Positions 1-9,800 of a stretch of DNA of 64,000 bases are shown here, piece after piece. Origin of the DNA: G963701675 sp963701675. Lineage in GTDB: Bacteria; Planctomycetota; Planctomycetia; Gemmatales; Gemmataceae. How positions within the stretch are numbered: the first letter of the stretch is position 1; each line of letters opens with the position of its first letter. Below the pieces are notes generated by a model, which saw only the letters and a program-made list of their open reading frames with translations, was not told the origin of the DNA and did not search any database. The translations under genes were made by a program, and so were the position numbers. The stretch is taken from assembly GCA_963701675.1 (NCBI GenBank), contig OY969623.1, positions 5,022,001-5,086,000 on the forward strand, given 5' to 3'.

Positions 1-131
1 ATACCCCAATCCTGAAAGGGTTGGATCGTCTGCCGGCGATGCAACCCCTTCGGGGTATGTCGATGACGGGAACCACTAACCCAGGGTGCGCTGCGCGACC
101 CTGGGCTATGGAATGCAACCCCTTCGGGGTA
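1..131. repeat. REP-like hairpin repeat block
   Basis: Two copies of a small hairpin (ACCCC-TTCG-GGGT, preceded by GCA) lie at about 42-57 and 116-131. Between them, at about 80-105, is a longer palindrome with arms CCCAGGGT and ACCCTGGG. No reading frame uses this DNA. Such stacks of short GC-rich hairpins resemble REP sequences mobilised by RAYT transposases, and a RAYT gene lies at the far end of this window. The assignment to a REP family is inference from structure only. Confidence 0.5.
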
Positions 132-172
132 GAAGAAGAATTGGCGTCAGCCGTTGAGATGGGAGGAACACT

Positions 173-1426
173 ATGAATCGTGGTTCGCGACGCTTGATCG
201 TTGAACCCCTCGAAGACCGCACGCTCATGTCCACCTGCCACGTCACTCGGCTCAGTGATAGCGGCGTCGGCAAAGGCTTCCGCGGCGATTTGCGGTACTG
301 CGTCAACAAGGTCAACGCCGAGCCGGGGCCGGATGTGATTGATTTCACGGTGACGGGGACGATTAATCTCCAGGGGCCGTTGCCCGAGCTCGAGTCGGAC
401 ATCAACATTGAAGGGCCCGCGCCGGACTTGATGTCGGTACGGCGAGATACGGGCGGCGACTACCGCATATTCAAGATCAATGCCGGCGCAAATGTAAACA
501 TCACCGGATTGACCATTACGAACGGCCAATTCTCGCACTTCATCGGGCAATTCGGCGGCGGCATTTACAACGCGGGCAACTTGACGCTGCTCCGAACCAC
601 CGTCACAGGTAATACAGCCGTTGATTATTCCCATTACCCCAGCGGCGGCGGCATCTACAACCACACCGGCGGGAATCTGACCATTATCGACAGCATTATT
701 TCGCACAACCGCGCCATTGGTGAGGAAGGTGCGTATGGCGGCGGCATTTGCAATGCCGGAACGGCATCAATCTACAACAGCGCCATCTTCGAAAATGTGG
801 CGGAGGACTTCGGCATCTACGACTCTGGTGTGGGTGGCGGGATTTCGAATCTGTGCTTCCCGCCTCATATGATCGGTAGCTTGTTCATTTTGAACAGCAC
901 GATCCATTCAAACGAGGTTAACGGTTACGGCGGCGGGATTGACGGATATGGGCTTGTTGTCGTCAGCCACAGTACGATTGCATTCAATACCGGCGAAGGA
1001 ATCAGCTGCTCAGCGTACTTCAATACGGAATGCTTCATTCGAAACACGATCGTCGCGGGAAACAGTGGAGATATTCGCGGAAGCTTGCAATCATCGGGCT
1101 TCAACTTGATCGGCAATAGCAATACCGGCAACGGTTTCGCGCCTACCGACATCCTCGACGTTGACCCGTTACTGGGTCCGCTTCAAGACAACGGTGGCCT
1201 AACTCCCACTGCTGCCCTCCTCCCCGGCAGCCCCGCCATCGATGCCGGCGACAACACCGATGCCCCCGAATGGGACCAGCGCGGCCCGGGGTTTCCGCGG
1301 ATCGTGAACGGCACGATTGACATCGGTGCGTTCGAGGTGCAATCGACGCCGCTACCATCGCCGCAACGATCCGCGCACTTGCTCGCTCTGGTCCTGGCCA
1401 CGGCTGATCTGGATGCGATTACCTAG
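173..1426 (+). CDS. choice-of-anchor Q beta-helix surface protein
   Basis: Predicted secreted or surface protein of 417 aa. The N-terminus carries a Planctomycete-type motif (PLEDRTLMS, about residues 12-20) close to the 'LEPR-XLL' type found at the start of exported proteins in this phylum, and lacks a classical signal peptide. The middle is a right-handed beta-helix, with repeated N-x-G and GGGI-x-N turns such as GGGIYN at several places. The C-terminus (GSPAIDAGDNTDAPEWDQRG, then GAFEVQ) is the choice-of-anchor Q signature. A Shine-Dalgarno sequence GGGAGG lies 7 nt before the ATG. Two longer relatives lie at 33-36 kb and share almost the same ends. Its role is unknown; adhesion or polysaccharide binding is a guess from the fold. 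Confidence 0.85.
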   Translation: MNRGSRRLIVEPLEDRTLMSTCHVTRLSDSGVGKGFRGDLRYCVNKVNAEPGPDVIDFTVTGTINLQGPLPELESDINIEGPAPDLMSVRRDTGGDYRIFKINAGANVNITGLTITNGQFSHFIGQFGGGIYNAGNLTLLRTTVTGNTAVDYSHYPSGGGIYNHTGGNLTIIDSIISHNRAIGEEGAYGGGICNAGTASIYNSAIFENVAEDFGIYDSGVGGGISNLCFPPHMIGSLFILNSTIHSNEVNGYGGGIDGYGLVVVSHSTIAFNTGEGISCSAYFNTECFIRNTIVAGNSGDIRGSLQSSGFNLIGNSNTGNGFAPTDILDVDPLLGPLQDNGGLTPTAALLPGSPAIDAGDNTDAPEWDQRGPGFPRIVNGTIDIGAFEVQSTPLPSPQRSAHLLALVLATADLDAIT

Positions 1427-1561
1427 TCCAGCGCCGTTGGCTCAGACGTTCTGTCAGCAGTCGGCATTTCAAACGATAACGCCTGGCAGTACTATTAGGT
1501 GACCGTCTCGTGTTACGAAAGAGGGCCCTTTCACTTCCATTCTCTTCTCCGGAGGAACATC

Positions 1562-2599
1562 ATGATCACCGCCAAACTTCTTCTGAACCTTGCAATCATG
1601 TTTGCGATCACTGCCCTCTTTGGCGCAGAGCGCCGGACGAGCAAGCGAAGGAGGTGCAACGGACCGGGTACACCCTGAGCGGTCCGTACACCCATCAAAA
1701 TCTCACAGTTTTCTTTATCCACGGCGCCGACCGGATCAAAGACAAGGTCTACCTCACATTGTCTGAGGCCTTGGAACAAAAGAAGGCCATTGTCCACGAG
1801 ACGAAGGAGGTGCAAGAGTTGGCCGTGGAGAACCTCTCGGCGGACGAAATACTCATTCAGTCCGGCGACATCGTCAAGGGCGGTCAACAGGATCGGATCC
1901 TAGCGATGGATTTGATTGTTCCCGCAAAGTCCGGCAAGGAACCGGTCAAGGTTGCCATCGCGTCCTTCTGTTGCGAGGCGGGACGTTGGGCTCCGCGGGG
2001 AACTGAAGAAGTTGCAAGGTTCGCCCCCGGGAATTTCCAAGCGGCGACCAAAGACTTGAAGGTGGCCGTGCGCAGTCAACGTGCTCAACAAGCGGTCTGG
2101 GACAACGTTAGCCGCGCAGATGAAGGCAGGCCTTAACCTGAACAAGTCGGTTCAAAAACCCGAGTCTGCGAGCAGCCTTCAGTTGTCACTTGAAGACAAG
2201 GATTTCCAGAAGGCCGTCAATGGCTACGTTGACCTTCTCCAAAAAGTTCCGCACGGCAAGAATGATGCGATTGGTTACGTGTCTGTAGTCAATGGCCGAA
2301 TCAACAGCGCCGACGTCTACGTCTCCAATGCGCTGTTTCAAAAAGTCTGGCCGACACTGCTGCGAGGTAGCGCCATCGAGGCGTTCTGCGAGTTAAAGAA
2401 GGATCAGAAGTTCGACCAGATCAAGGCTGACGCCGTTAAGACGTTCCTGGAAGACGCCGAAAAAGGAAAGTCCGTCTCCAAAGACATCACCAAACGTGTC
2501 GTTCTTGTCGAGCATAACAGCGAGAAGAGCATTCTTTTCGAAACGCGTGACCGTGACCACCAAAGCGCGATGATCCGTCGCAGCTACATTGCGAAATGA
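1562..2599 (+). pseudogene. ARPP-1/DUF6569-like secreted protein, two frameshifts
   Basis: The ATG at 1562 follows a good Shine-Dalgarno (CGGAGGAACATC) and opens a signal peptide (MITAKLLLNLAIMFAITALF). The frame then changes near 1640: the body (residues such as LTLSEALEQKKAIVHET and LSADEILIQSGDIVKGGQQD) is in another frame, which stops at 2136. Near 2110 the original frame resumes (AQMKAGLNLNKSV onward, including SSLQLSLEDK and SADVYVSNALF) and runs to 2599. The joined protein matches the ARPP-1 (DUF6569) family from start to end, about 340 aa. Two one-base indels either inactivate the gene or are sequencing errors; the intact family motifs on both sides favour error or very recent damage. 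Biochemical function is not known. Confidence 0.7.
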
Positions 2600-2645
2600 A
2601 TCCGATAACAAGCCCGACGACGGAGGAACTAAGGGGACATCAACC

Positions 2646-3856
2646 ATGAAGTGCGGCGGTGTACTCCTTGCGTTATGCGGCATTGTTGCCACCGGCATAG
2701 TAACCTGCGCGAGTTGCTACGACGAAGACGGAAAACATTCGGGAGCACAGCCGGGAAGACACATCAAGACGGTGCGCCGGCTGGACGACACGATTCAACG
2801 CTTCGGTGGAAACGGCGACAATTGGCACATGAGCTGGGCCAACGACGACAAGGTCTATGTCAGTCTTTGCGACGGGCGCGGCCTACCGGGGACGCCTCCA
2901 GGCAACTTTAACAGCCGCATGTACGCCATCGCCGGTGATCCACCCAAGCTAACGTTCGAGTACTTATCGGGCTACCCGGATCTGCCTAGCAACCCCAACC
3001 GGGAATCCAACCGCTACTACAACTTCGGTACTTTGGCCGTGGATGGTCGGCTTTACCAATATCTCAGCACTCCGAATCATCCGTTCGATGAGCCACAGCC
3101 GCGTTTTGTCGGAGCAAAGCTGATTTACTCTCCCGACAATGGCAAGAGCTGGCGAAATCAGGACGGCTCGACTCCGGTGCGTTGGGAAAAATGGGACGAC
3201 CGCACCAAAGACAACATGGTCTTTTTCGAGGAACCCGGCGACGCGTTCTCGCTGATCACCGTGCTGCAGATGGGTCAGAACTACGCGCACAACAAGGATG
3301 GCTTTGTGTACCTCTACGCGCCCAACGGTAATCTCGAGGGTACGATGAATCAACTGGTGCTTTGTCGAATGCCCAAGGATCGCATGGTGAACCGGCGCGC
3401 GTACGAGTTCTTCGCCGGATTGGATAATGGCGGCCGCGCCAAATGGTCGGGCCGGATCGAAGAGCGTGCGGTAGTTCATACGTTTCCAACAGGCGGGGTC
3501 AACAAGCACGTTCATCCGTATGCCTGGCAACCAAGCGTGGTTTATTTCCCACCTGCCGGACAGTACCTAATGACCAGCTGGGGAATGGGAATCAACGCGA
3601 ACGGAGACTGGTTTGCAAAGCCGAGCTACCTGGGCTTTTGGACGGCGCCCCAGCCGTGGGTCCCTGGAAGCAAGTGTACGAGGAAAAAGAGTGGACACCC
3701 GGGGGCGACAAGGCAGCGCGCGCCTACCAACCGCAGATCGCCCCGAAATGGATTGCCAAGGATGGCAAGTCGTTTTGGCTCGTCTGGACCGATTTTCAAA
3801 AGGGAGGCAAATACTACGCCTTCAACGCACAGCAGGTAGAAGTGGAGTATGAGTAG
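2646..3856 (+). pseudogene. DUF4185-like secreted beta-propeller protein, one frameshift
   Basis: The ATG at 2646 starts a signal peptide that may be a lipoprotein signal (MKCGGVLLALCGIVATG, then TCASC). The body contains sialidase/propeller-like strands (IYSPDNGKSWRNQ, FVYLYAPNGNLEG, YLMTSWGMG) and resembles DUF4185 proteins. At 3658-3660 a run of three G interrupts the frame; a fourth G would join PQPW to GPWKQVYEEKEW and carry the protein to the stop at 3856 (about 404 aa). Without it, translation ends at 3839 in unrelated residues. It follows the ARPP-1-like gene by 46 bp and may share its transcript. DUF4185 is a family judgement from motif appearance, so moderate confidence. Confidence 0.6.
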
Positions 3857-3937
3857 AGCCCTGAGAGGTGGTTGCTACGCCAGTATTGCCAGCGAGCGTG
3901 CGCGAACAGTTCTTCGCCGGCGCTCCGCAGGTCGGCG

Positions 3938-4834
3938 TCACATTGCCGACTCGGCCGCAATCAGGCGTCGATGATCTTCGCGGGCAATGTTCTCGCCGGT
4001 GAGAATGACACAGATAGGTTCTTCGAGTTCCGCGACGTGTGCGCTCAAGATTCCCAGCGTGATTGCACTCGATGGCTCAACTACCAGCCCGTGTGCCTCG
4101 AACAGCGCTCTCAGGGCAACGCGGATCTCTTCTTCCCTTACAAGGCGGATCGAAATGTTATCGTCCGCGATCGCCTGTTGCACCTCGGGGTGTGGTTTCT
4201 CTACCAGAAGTCCATCAGCAATGGTCGCCGAACGGGCATGCTCAAAGCGGGCGTATTTCGGATAGTTGAATGGTTCGCAGCCAAACAGCCGAATCGGGGC
4301 CGGCTGTTGGCGTAAGTACGCCCGTATTCCCATGAGCAACCCGCCACCGCCCACTGGGAAAACCAAGGAGCGGCAGTCAGGCAAAGCGCGAATTATCTCA
4401 GCAGCAACAGCTTGGTATCCATCGGTCCAAAGCGGGTCCAGGTGCGGATGAACGAAGTAGCCGTCCTGCTCCTTGGCAATCTCGGCGGCGCAGCGCAGCA
4501 GGTCGCTGCCGCCACCGGGAACCTTGACCAGTTCAACGCCCAAGGCGCGTAGTTTCTCGTCTTTGGCGCGGGAGATCGTCTGGGGCACGACGCCTGTCAT
4601 GCTGAAGCCGAACGCCTTGGCAGCCGTGGCCGCTCCCAGAGCGGTATTCCCCATGGACGGCACAATGAGTCGCTGCCTGCACTCTTTGCGGTTCAACTGC
4701 TCCAACAAGTGAGTCGCTCCGCGAATCTTGAAACAGCCGGACGGCGCCAGGAACTCGCATTTCGCGTAAACGAGCTGTTGAGGGAATAAGTTCGTCAGGC
4801 GGATGAGCGGGGTCTCGTCAAAGGAAGGCATCAT
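3938..4834 (-). CDS. PLP-dependent threonine/serine dehydratase-like enzyme
   Basis: Fold-type II pyridoxal-phosphate enzyme of 298 aa, similar to threonine/serine dehydratases and racemases. The PLP lysine is K36 in PSGCFKIRGA. A phosphate-binding tetraglycine loop (VGGGGLLMG) is at 162-165, and SMGNTALG near 60-67 corresponds to the substrate Asn loop (usually SAGNHAQG). The start at 4834 is chosen because GAAGG lies 5 nt upstream; a second ATG follows immediately. The upstream gene (4872-5252) is a membrane protein 37 bp away on the same strand. The altered Asn loop and lack of a regulatory ACT domain make the exact substrate uncertain. Confidence 0.8.
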   Translation of the reverse strand: MMPSFDETPLIRLTNLFPQQLVYAKCEFLAPSGCFKIRGATHLLEQLNRKECRQRLIVPSMGNTALGAATAAKAFGFSMTGVVPQTISRAKDEKLRALGVELVKVPGGGSDLLRCAAEIAKEQDGYFVHPHLDPLWTDGYQAVAAEIIRALPDCRSLVFPVGGGGLLMGIRAYLRQQPAPIRLFGCEPFNYPKYARFEHARSATIADGLLVEKPHPEVQQAIADDNISIRLVREEEIRVALRALFEAHGLVVEPSSAITLGILSAHVAELEEPICVILTGENIAREDHRRLIAAESAM

Positions 4835-4871
4835 TAGACCTTCGATGGGCGTGTCGGCGGCTCGCCGCGTA

Positions 4872-5252
4872 TCACGTGAGAACAACGTACCACAAGACTG
4901 CACAAATCGCGAGCATGATGGCGCCTCCGATGACGAACTCCCGAGCGCGTTCGAAGGAAACCCGGGCCAGTCCCCACATCCCGACCTGCGGGACGACGAA
5001 ACTAATGAAGCCTTTCAGCACTTGTCCCCAGCCGAGAACAGTAAGGATTGTCGGAAGTCCCTCCCAAACATTGTGGAACGCGACGATGATTGAGCCGAAC
5101 CACAGACTCAGAAAGCCGTTGGCGAACACGCCCGCGTAACCCTTGCTGCGAAGCCACATGAAAAACTCTACCCAGACGCGTGGTTGTGCCACGTGTGACA
5201 GGCCAATCACGGACAATTGGATGGTGGCGAATACTTCGATGGCTTTTTCCAT
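4872..5252 (-). CDS. small four-helix membrane protein
   Basis: 126 aa, predicted to cross the membrane about four times (for example IQLSVIGLSHVA, FLSLWFGSIIVAFHNVW, GFISFVVPQVGMWG and the C-terminal FVIGGAIMLAICAVLWYVVL). No enzymatic motif is visible. It precedes the dehydratase on the same strand and could be co-transcribed with it. I do not recognise a family with confidence. Confidence 0.65.
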   Translation of the reverse strand: MEKAIEVFATIQLSVIGLSHVAQPRVWVEFFMWLRSKGYAGVFANGFLSLWFGSIIVAFHNVWEGLPTILTVLGWGQVLKGFISFVVPQVGMWGLARVSFERAREFVIGGAIMLAICAVLWYVVLT

Positions 5253-5401
5253 GCCTTTCTCCGGGGAAGAGCTTATCGCTGAATCAGCGCACGAAATGGC
5301 GTTACACCGCGCGCAAAGAGGTGCACGCGTTGCTGGAAATCGGCTTGAGAACTCCTCCGCTCGTAATCGGCCCGATTATCGGAGGTGGTGCAGCGGCTGA
5401 C

Positions 5402-5916
5402 CTATTCGGGTTTCCGATCAACGTGATCGCCGTTATCCGTCGCGTCGCGCGCGAGATTCTCGCACCATTGACGCAAGGTGTCCAATTCTCGCACGGCGTC
5501 TTGGAAAGTGCTCGATTGAATGTGACTCGCACGACCTCGGTTCAAGCGTGTCGCGATCCGCTCGGCGCAGCGGTGCGCCTTTTGGAGCACTTGAGCGGGG
5601 GGAGCGCACAGGGAATCGGCTTCCACGAGAGTGAAGAGATTCTGCATGCGCCGACACCAGATTCCGAGGCGGGTCGGAGTGTTGAGCAAAAGTTCAGGCA
5701 CGTGTGCCGGCGAATAGATCCTGTTGTAGCTAGCCAGTTTGGCACGAAACGCCTCATATGCCTTTTGATTTGTCTGCAAGTCCGGCGTGGTTGCGCGGCG
5801 CCCGATGTGGATCGCAGGTTCTCCCAGCGGGCTTCCATCTCCACTAGATTTGCTAAGTCCCGCGCTTGAACGGACTCGAGTTTCACGGCATTTCCTTGTA
5901 TCTGCTCACTAGTCAT
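5402..5916 (-). pseudogene. hypothetical helical protein, one frameshift
   Basis: Two overlapping frames make one protein of about 170 aa. The first half (MTSEQIQGNAVKLESVQAR to ARWENLR) starts at 5916. Near 5813 the reading must shift by one base to continue as IHIGRRATTPDLQTNQ and KAYEAFRAKLASYNRIY, ending at 5402. An extra G (CGGATC in place of CGATC) would repair it. The product is mostly charged helices with no signal peptide. Family unknown to me; the continuous sense across the break supports a real gene. Confidence 0.5.
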
Positions 5917-6152
5917 GGCATATTAGGCACGAAAGCCCACCTCCGGTGCTCTACAGACAATCCCAGGGTGTACGACCATATCCGAAGCACGACAAATACG
6001 CTATGCCGAGTGCTGAAAGACCGGTCGCCTTTAGGTAATTTCCAGGGAGGCACTGCACGGACAGTGGCGTTTGGCCCGGCATTGAGTGCGAACCGTCATG
6101 GCTTGTCTCGGAGTATGGGGCGGATGGAAAAACGCGCCGTACTTTAAGACGC

Positions 6153-6554
6153 ATGGACTGGATTGGTCGATTACGACTCCTCTTGGCAGCAATAATGGTA
6201 ACCGCGCTGGGCCTGGTTTCACGCCTCTATCCGGTGGGTTGCTTTGTCTACGACAAGAGTCTGGGCGACGTGCTCTATGCGTGCCTCGCATACCTAGGTA
6301 TTGCGATCATCTTCGTTCGCCATTCTCCACGCTACGTCGCGGTCGCTGCATTCGCGTTCTGCCTCACGATCGAGTTGTTCAAACTCACGGGTGTTCCCGC
6401 GACCTACAGTCGATTTCTCGTCGTGCGTTGGTTGTTGGGAAGCGTATTCTCCTGGCACAACATAATCTGCTACGCAGGCGGTGTCGGGTTCATGCTCTTC
6501 CTTGACTCGTTGGTTCTCCGCAAGCGCAAGCCTGCCTTGCCTGCAGGAGGCTAG
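6153..6554 (+). CDS. DUF2809 family membrane protein
   Basis: 133 aa, four predicted transmembrane helices, with the features I associate with DUF2809: an early YPVGCFVYDKSLGDVLYACL segment, FCLTIELFKLTGVP in the middle and a C-terminal NIICYAGGVGFMLFLD. No clear Shine-Dalgarno. Its stop overlaps the stop of the convergent small gene at 6551. Function is unknown for the family. Confidence 0.75.
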   Translation: MDWIGRLRLLLAAIMVTALGLVSRLYPVGCFVYDKSLGDVLYACLAYLGIAIIFVRHSPRYVAVAAFAFCLTIELFKLTGVPATYSRFLVVRWLLGSVFSWHNIICYAGGVGFMLFLDSLVLRKRKPALPAGG

Positions 6555-6829
6555 CCGGGAATCCAGATTTTTTTCGCGTTGATAAGCTCGGAACCGCTGG
6601 GAAGCATCAACGGCTCAGCAGACTTGGTAAAGAACGCCAATCCTTTGTAACTCGACAGATACGAGTAAGAAGTGGTGAAGAATCCACCGGTTGCGTGAAC
6701 CACCAGCGGCTCCTTCTGACGTCGTATGACCCGGAGGAAATCATCCGGCGACACCCTGACGATCGCTCCTGAGGCTTTGGTTGCCTGTGCAATGGCTGCG
6801 GCAGCAGCGCCCCCGTGATTCATTGGCAT
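6551..6829 (-). CDS. 92-aa protein directly downstream of the CHAT-TIR-STAND gene
   Basis: Small protein starting ATG at 6829, 28 bp after the stop of the large STAND gene and on the same strand, so very likely co-transcribed. The first third is Ala-rich (GGAAAAAIAQATKASG). The rest has alternating strands (PLVVHATGGFFTTSYSYLSS, GLAFFTKSAEPLMLPSG) and ends ELINAKKIWIPG. No catalytic motif, signal peptide or membrane helix is obvious. I do not recognise a family. Position suggests either a partner or regulator of the STAND protein, or simply a neighbour; sequence alone cannot decide. Confidence 0.55.
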   Translation of the reverse strand: MPMNHGGAAAAAIAQATKASGAIVRVSPDDFLRVIRRQKEPLVVHATGGFFTTSYSYLSSYKGLAFFTKSAEPLMLPSGSELINAKKIWIPG

Positions 6830-6857
6830 TGTTCGAGTCCTTTTGTTGGAATTCCCA

Positions 6858-9800
6858 TCATGGCGTTCCGCCGCGTTGGGCTTCCTGGATCGCTTGGACC
6901 AGCGACTCCAAGATTTGGCGCAGTTCGTCGGAGAGGGTGGCGGGAACCGTGGGGAGTTGGCCGGCGGCGACTTGGCGGAGGCACGCGGCAAATTCGGGCA
7001 TCGGGGCGGCGTAGCCGTCCAGCCTGGCCAGGGCTTCTTCCGCGCCGGGGTCGAGGTCGGCGCCGCCGAAGCCCGCCTGGGCGCAGGCGATGGCGAGCTG
7101 CTGGAGGGCCTGCAACATTTTGGCGGGCGGGCCACCGCCGCCTCCGGCGCGGCGTTCGAGTTCGGCGCGCAGGTTATCCCGTTTTTTGGCCCACTCGGCG
7201 GCGGCGCGCGGGTCGCCGCGGGCCTGGGCGATCTCGGAGAGCGTGTTGTAGTCCATCCAGGCTTCCTTTAGGCCCAGGCATTCGCCGATCTCGCGGGCGG
7301 CGTGGGCGTGGCGTTCGGCGGCGTCGAGGTCACCGAGGCGCAGGTGGATCTGGGCGAGTTGGCCCAACGACTTGGCTTTATGTGGGTTGTTCTGCTGAGT
7401 TTGCCAAACCTGTAGGCTTTCCTCGACGGAGCGCCGGGCGGCCTCGAAGTGCTGCATGGCGGCCGGCTCGTCGCCGCGCCCGCGGGCGGCCTCGCCTTCT
7501 TGTTGGCAGACGATGCCGATGTTGTGCGCGGCCTGGCCGAGGCCCGGTTTGTCCCTCAACTGCACGGCCAGCTCGCGGGATTTGCCGTACCAGGCCCGCG
7601 CTTCGGCCAGGCGGCCGGCTTTCCGGTCGGCCACGCCGAGGAGATTGTAGGTCCGCAAAATCGCACCTTGGTTACCCGCCTCCTGAAAGCGATGGAGCGC
7701 CTGCTGGTAGAGGCGGGTGGCGCGGTCGAGTTGGTTGCGATCATCCGCGAGGCTGCCCTGATGCAGGAGGGTCGTTCCCTCCAGTTCCTTGTCCCCGGCC
7801 TGGCGGGCGGCGGCGAGTGCGAGGGCGAAGCGGGCATCGGCCAAGTCATAGCGGCCCGAATCCATGAGGATGCTCGCGCACTGGCCGTGGCCCGCGGCGA
7901 CTTCGCGGTGATTGTCCCGCTTTTCGTCGATCTTGAGGGCTTTTTCCGCGATGGCCAGGGCAGCGTTGTGCTCGCCGGCCTTGCTCAATGCATTTGCCAG
8001 ATCCCCCATCGCGGCAGAGAGGTTGCCCAGTTCGGTTGCCGCCTTGGCGTGGTGGGGCGTAGCCAGCAGCCGTTCCCAAGCCAGGCCTCCGGCGCGCTCC
8101 ACCCGGGCCTCCCAAAGTCCGACGGCTTCTCGAAGGAACGGGATGGCCTCGGATGTAGCACCGCAGTTGTTCAGCACTCGGCCCAAGGTCAAGATCGTCG
8201 TTGCCAACTGAAACCCAGGATCGAACTCTGTCGTCCGGCGGAGGCGCTCGACGAGGGCCTGGAGCTTGTCCACGGCGCCTTGCGGATTGCCGCTGGTGAA
8301 GAGCGTCCAGGCGTGCTGTCGCTCGTATGCGGCGGCGTCCGCCGTGAAGCCCGCCTCGGCCACGGCATCCCGGAGCCACTGCACCCAGGCATCCCGTTCG
8401 CGGAGGCGGCCGGACCTTTCCAAATAGTTGCGAAACGTGTGCCCCAGCGCCGCGGCAGCCTCGTGCTGCTGGTCGGCCACGGCCCAGTGGACCGACGTGC
8501 GGTAGTTGGTTTCCTCGCGGTCCAGAATCTCCAGGGCGGCACGCGATTGCGAGCCGGCGAGCGCCTTGTCCAGCGCCCGCATGAGAGCGACGTAAACGCC
8601 GATGAAACGTTTCCGCGTTTCCGGCTGCTCCGCGAGGCGGCTGTCGGCCGAGGCGATGGCCAGCGTCGGGTGGAAGCGCAGGAACGGGCGGTCGGCGATC
8701 TGGATGTCGTCCTCCGCCCGCAGCAGGGCGATCCCTTGCAGCTCGGCGCGGATCGGTTCCCAGGCCGCCGGCTCGATCTGACTCACGTCCAGCAGTAGGT
8801 CCTCGAACACGCCGCCACTGAAGAGGCCCAGCCACGGGAGCGCCGCGCGGGCGGCCGGGCTGAGGTGGCGGCGCGAGAACTCTAGCGAGGCCAGCAGCGA
8901 GCGGTTTCGACTCTGATCCGCATCCTGCTTGAATGTTTCCAGCAGTCTGCCGAAGTCCGCCCGGATCGCCTCCGGCGTCAGCGTTCGGAGGTGGGGGCCG
9001 ACCAGCTCCAGCGACAGCGGGTGATCGGCCAGGTCGTGAAGCAGCGGGTCGAGCTTGTCCTTCGTGAAGCGGGGATCGCTCAGCGTCAGCCCGTCCCGTT
9101 CCAGGATTCGGTGCAGCAGCCACAGGCTGTCGGGCCGGGCCAGACCGTGCAGCTCCAGCCGCTGTGCGCCGGGCAGGCCGGTCTCGCCGGGCCGGCAGGT
9201 GACGAGGATACAGCCGCGGCCCGGTCCGGTGGTGAGGTCGTGAAACAGGTCGGCGAGTTCGGCGCGGTGATCGTCGGTGTAGGGGGACTCGTGTGCCGAG
9301 GCATCGCTGTGAAACGCGGGCAAGGCGCTCTCGTAGTTGTCCCACACCATCAGCACGGCCCGCTGGCGCATGAACTCAACGGCGCGGCGGCGTTGCTCGG
9401 CGGCGTCGTGCTGATGAAAACGGGGCCCCTCGCAGTATTCGCCGAGGACCCTGATGATGCGCTCGACCGTCAGGAGCGTCCCCTCGAAGCTCACGAAACA
9501 CGCGCCGTCGGCGAACAGGCCCGTGCGTGTCCACCACTGGGCGGCCTCGGTGGCCAGCGTGGTCTTTCCCATCCCGCCCATCGCGTGCAGCACCAGTCCG
9601 CGATGCCTGCGGAACACGCGCTCCAGCAGATACAGTTCCAGTGCCCTCCCCTGGAAGGAATACTGGGGAGGGCGGGGGAAGCAGCCCGGCTGCCCCGAGG
9701 CCGGCGGCGGGCGGAAGCCGCGCAGCCGGCGCGTGTCAGCGGCGTCAGTGGCGCGGATGATACCGGCGAGCAAGGCGGCACTTGCCTCGTCCTTCGCCGG

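Noticed and set aside
7449..8798. Long plus-strand open frame (449 codons) inside the STAND gene
   Set aside because: It is antisense to the TPR region of a gene with clear domains; its content is Arg/Gly/Val-rich as expected from a GC-rich shadow frame.
7846..9345. Long minus-strand frame of 499 codons overlapping the STAND gene
   Set aside because: Out-of-frame shadow with Arg/Pro-rich content and no motif.
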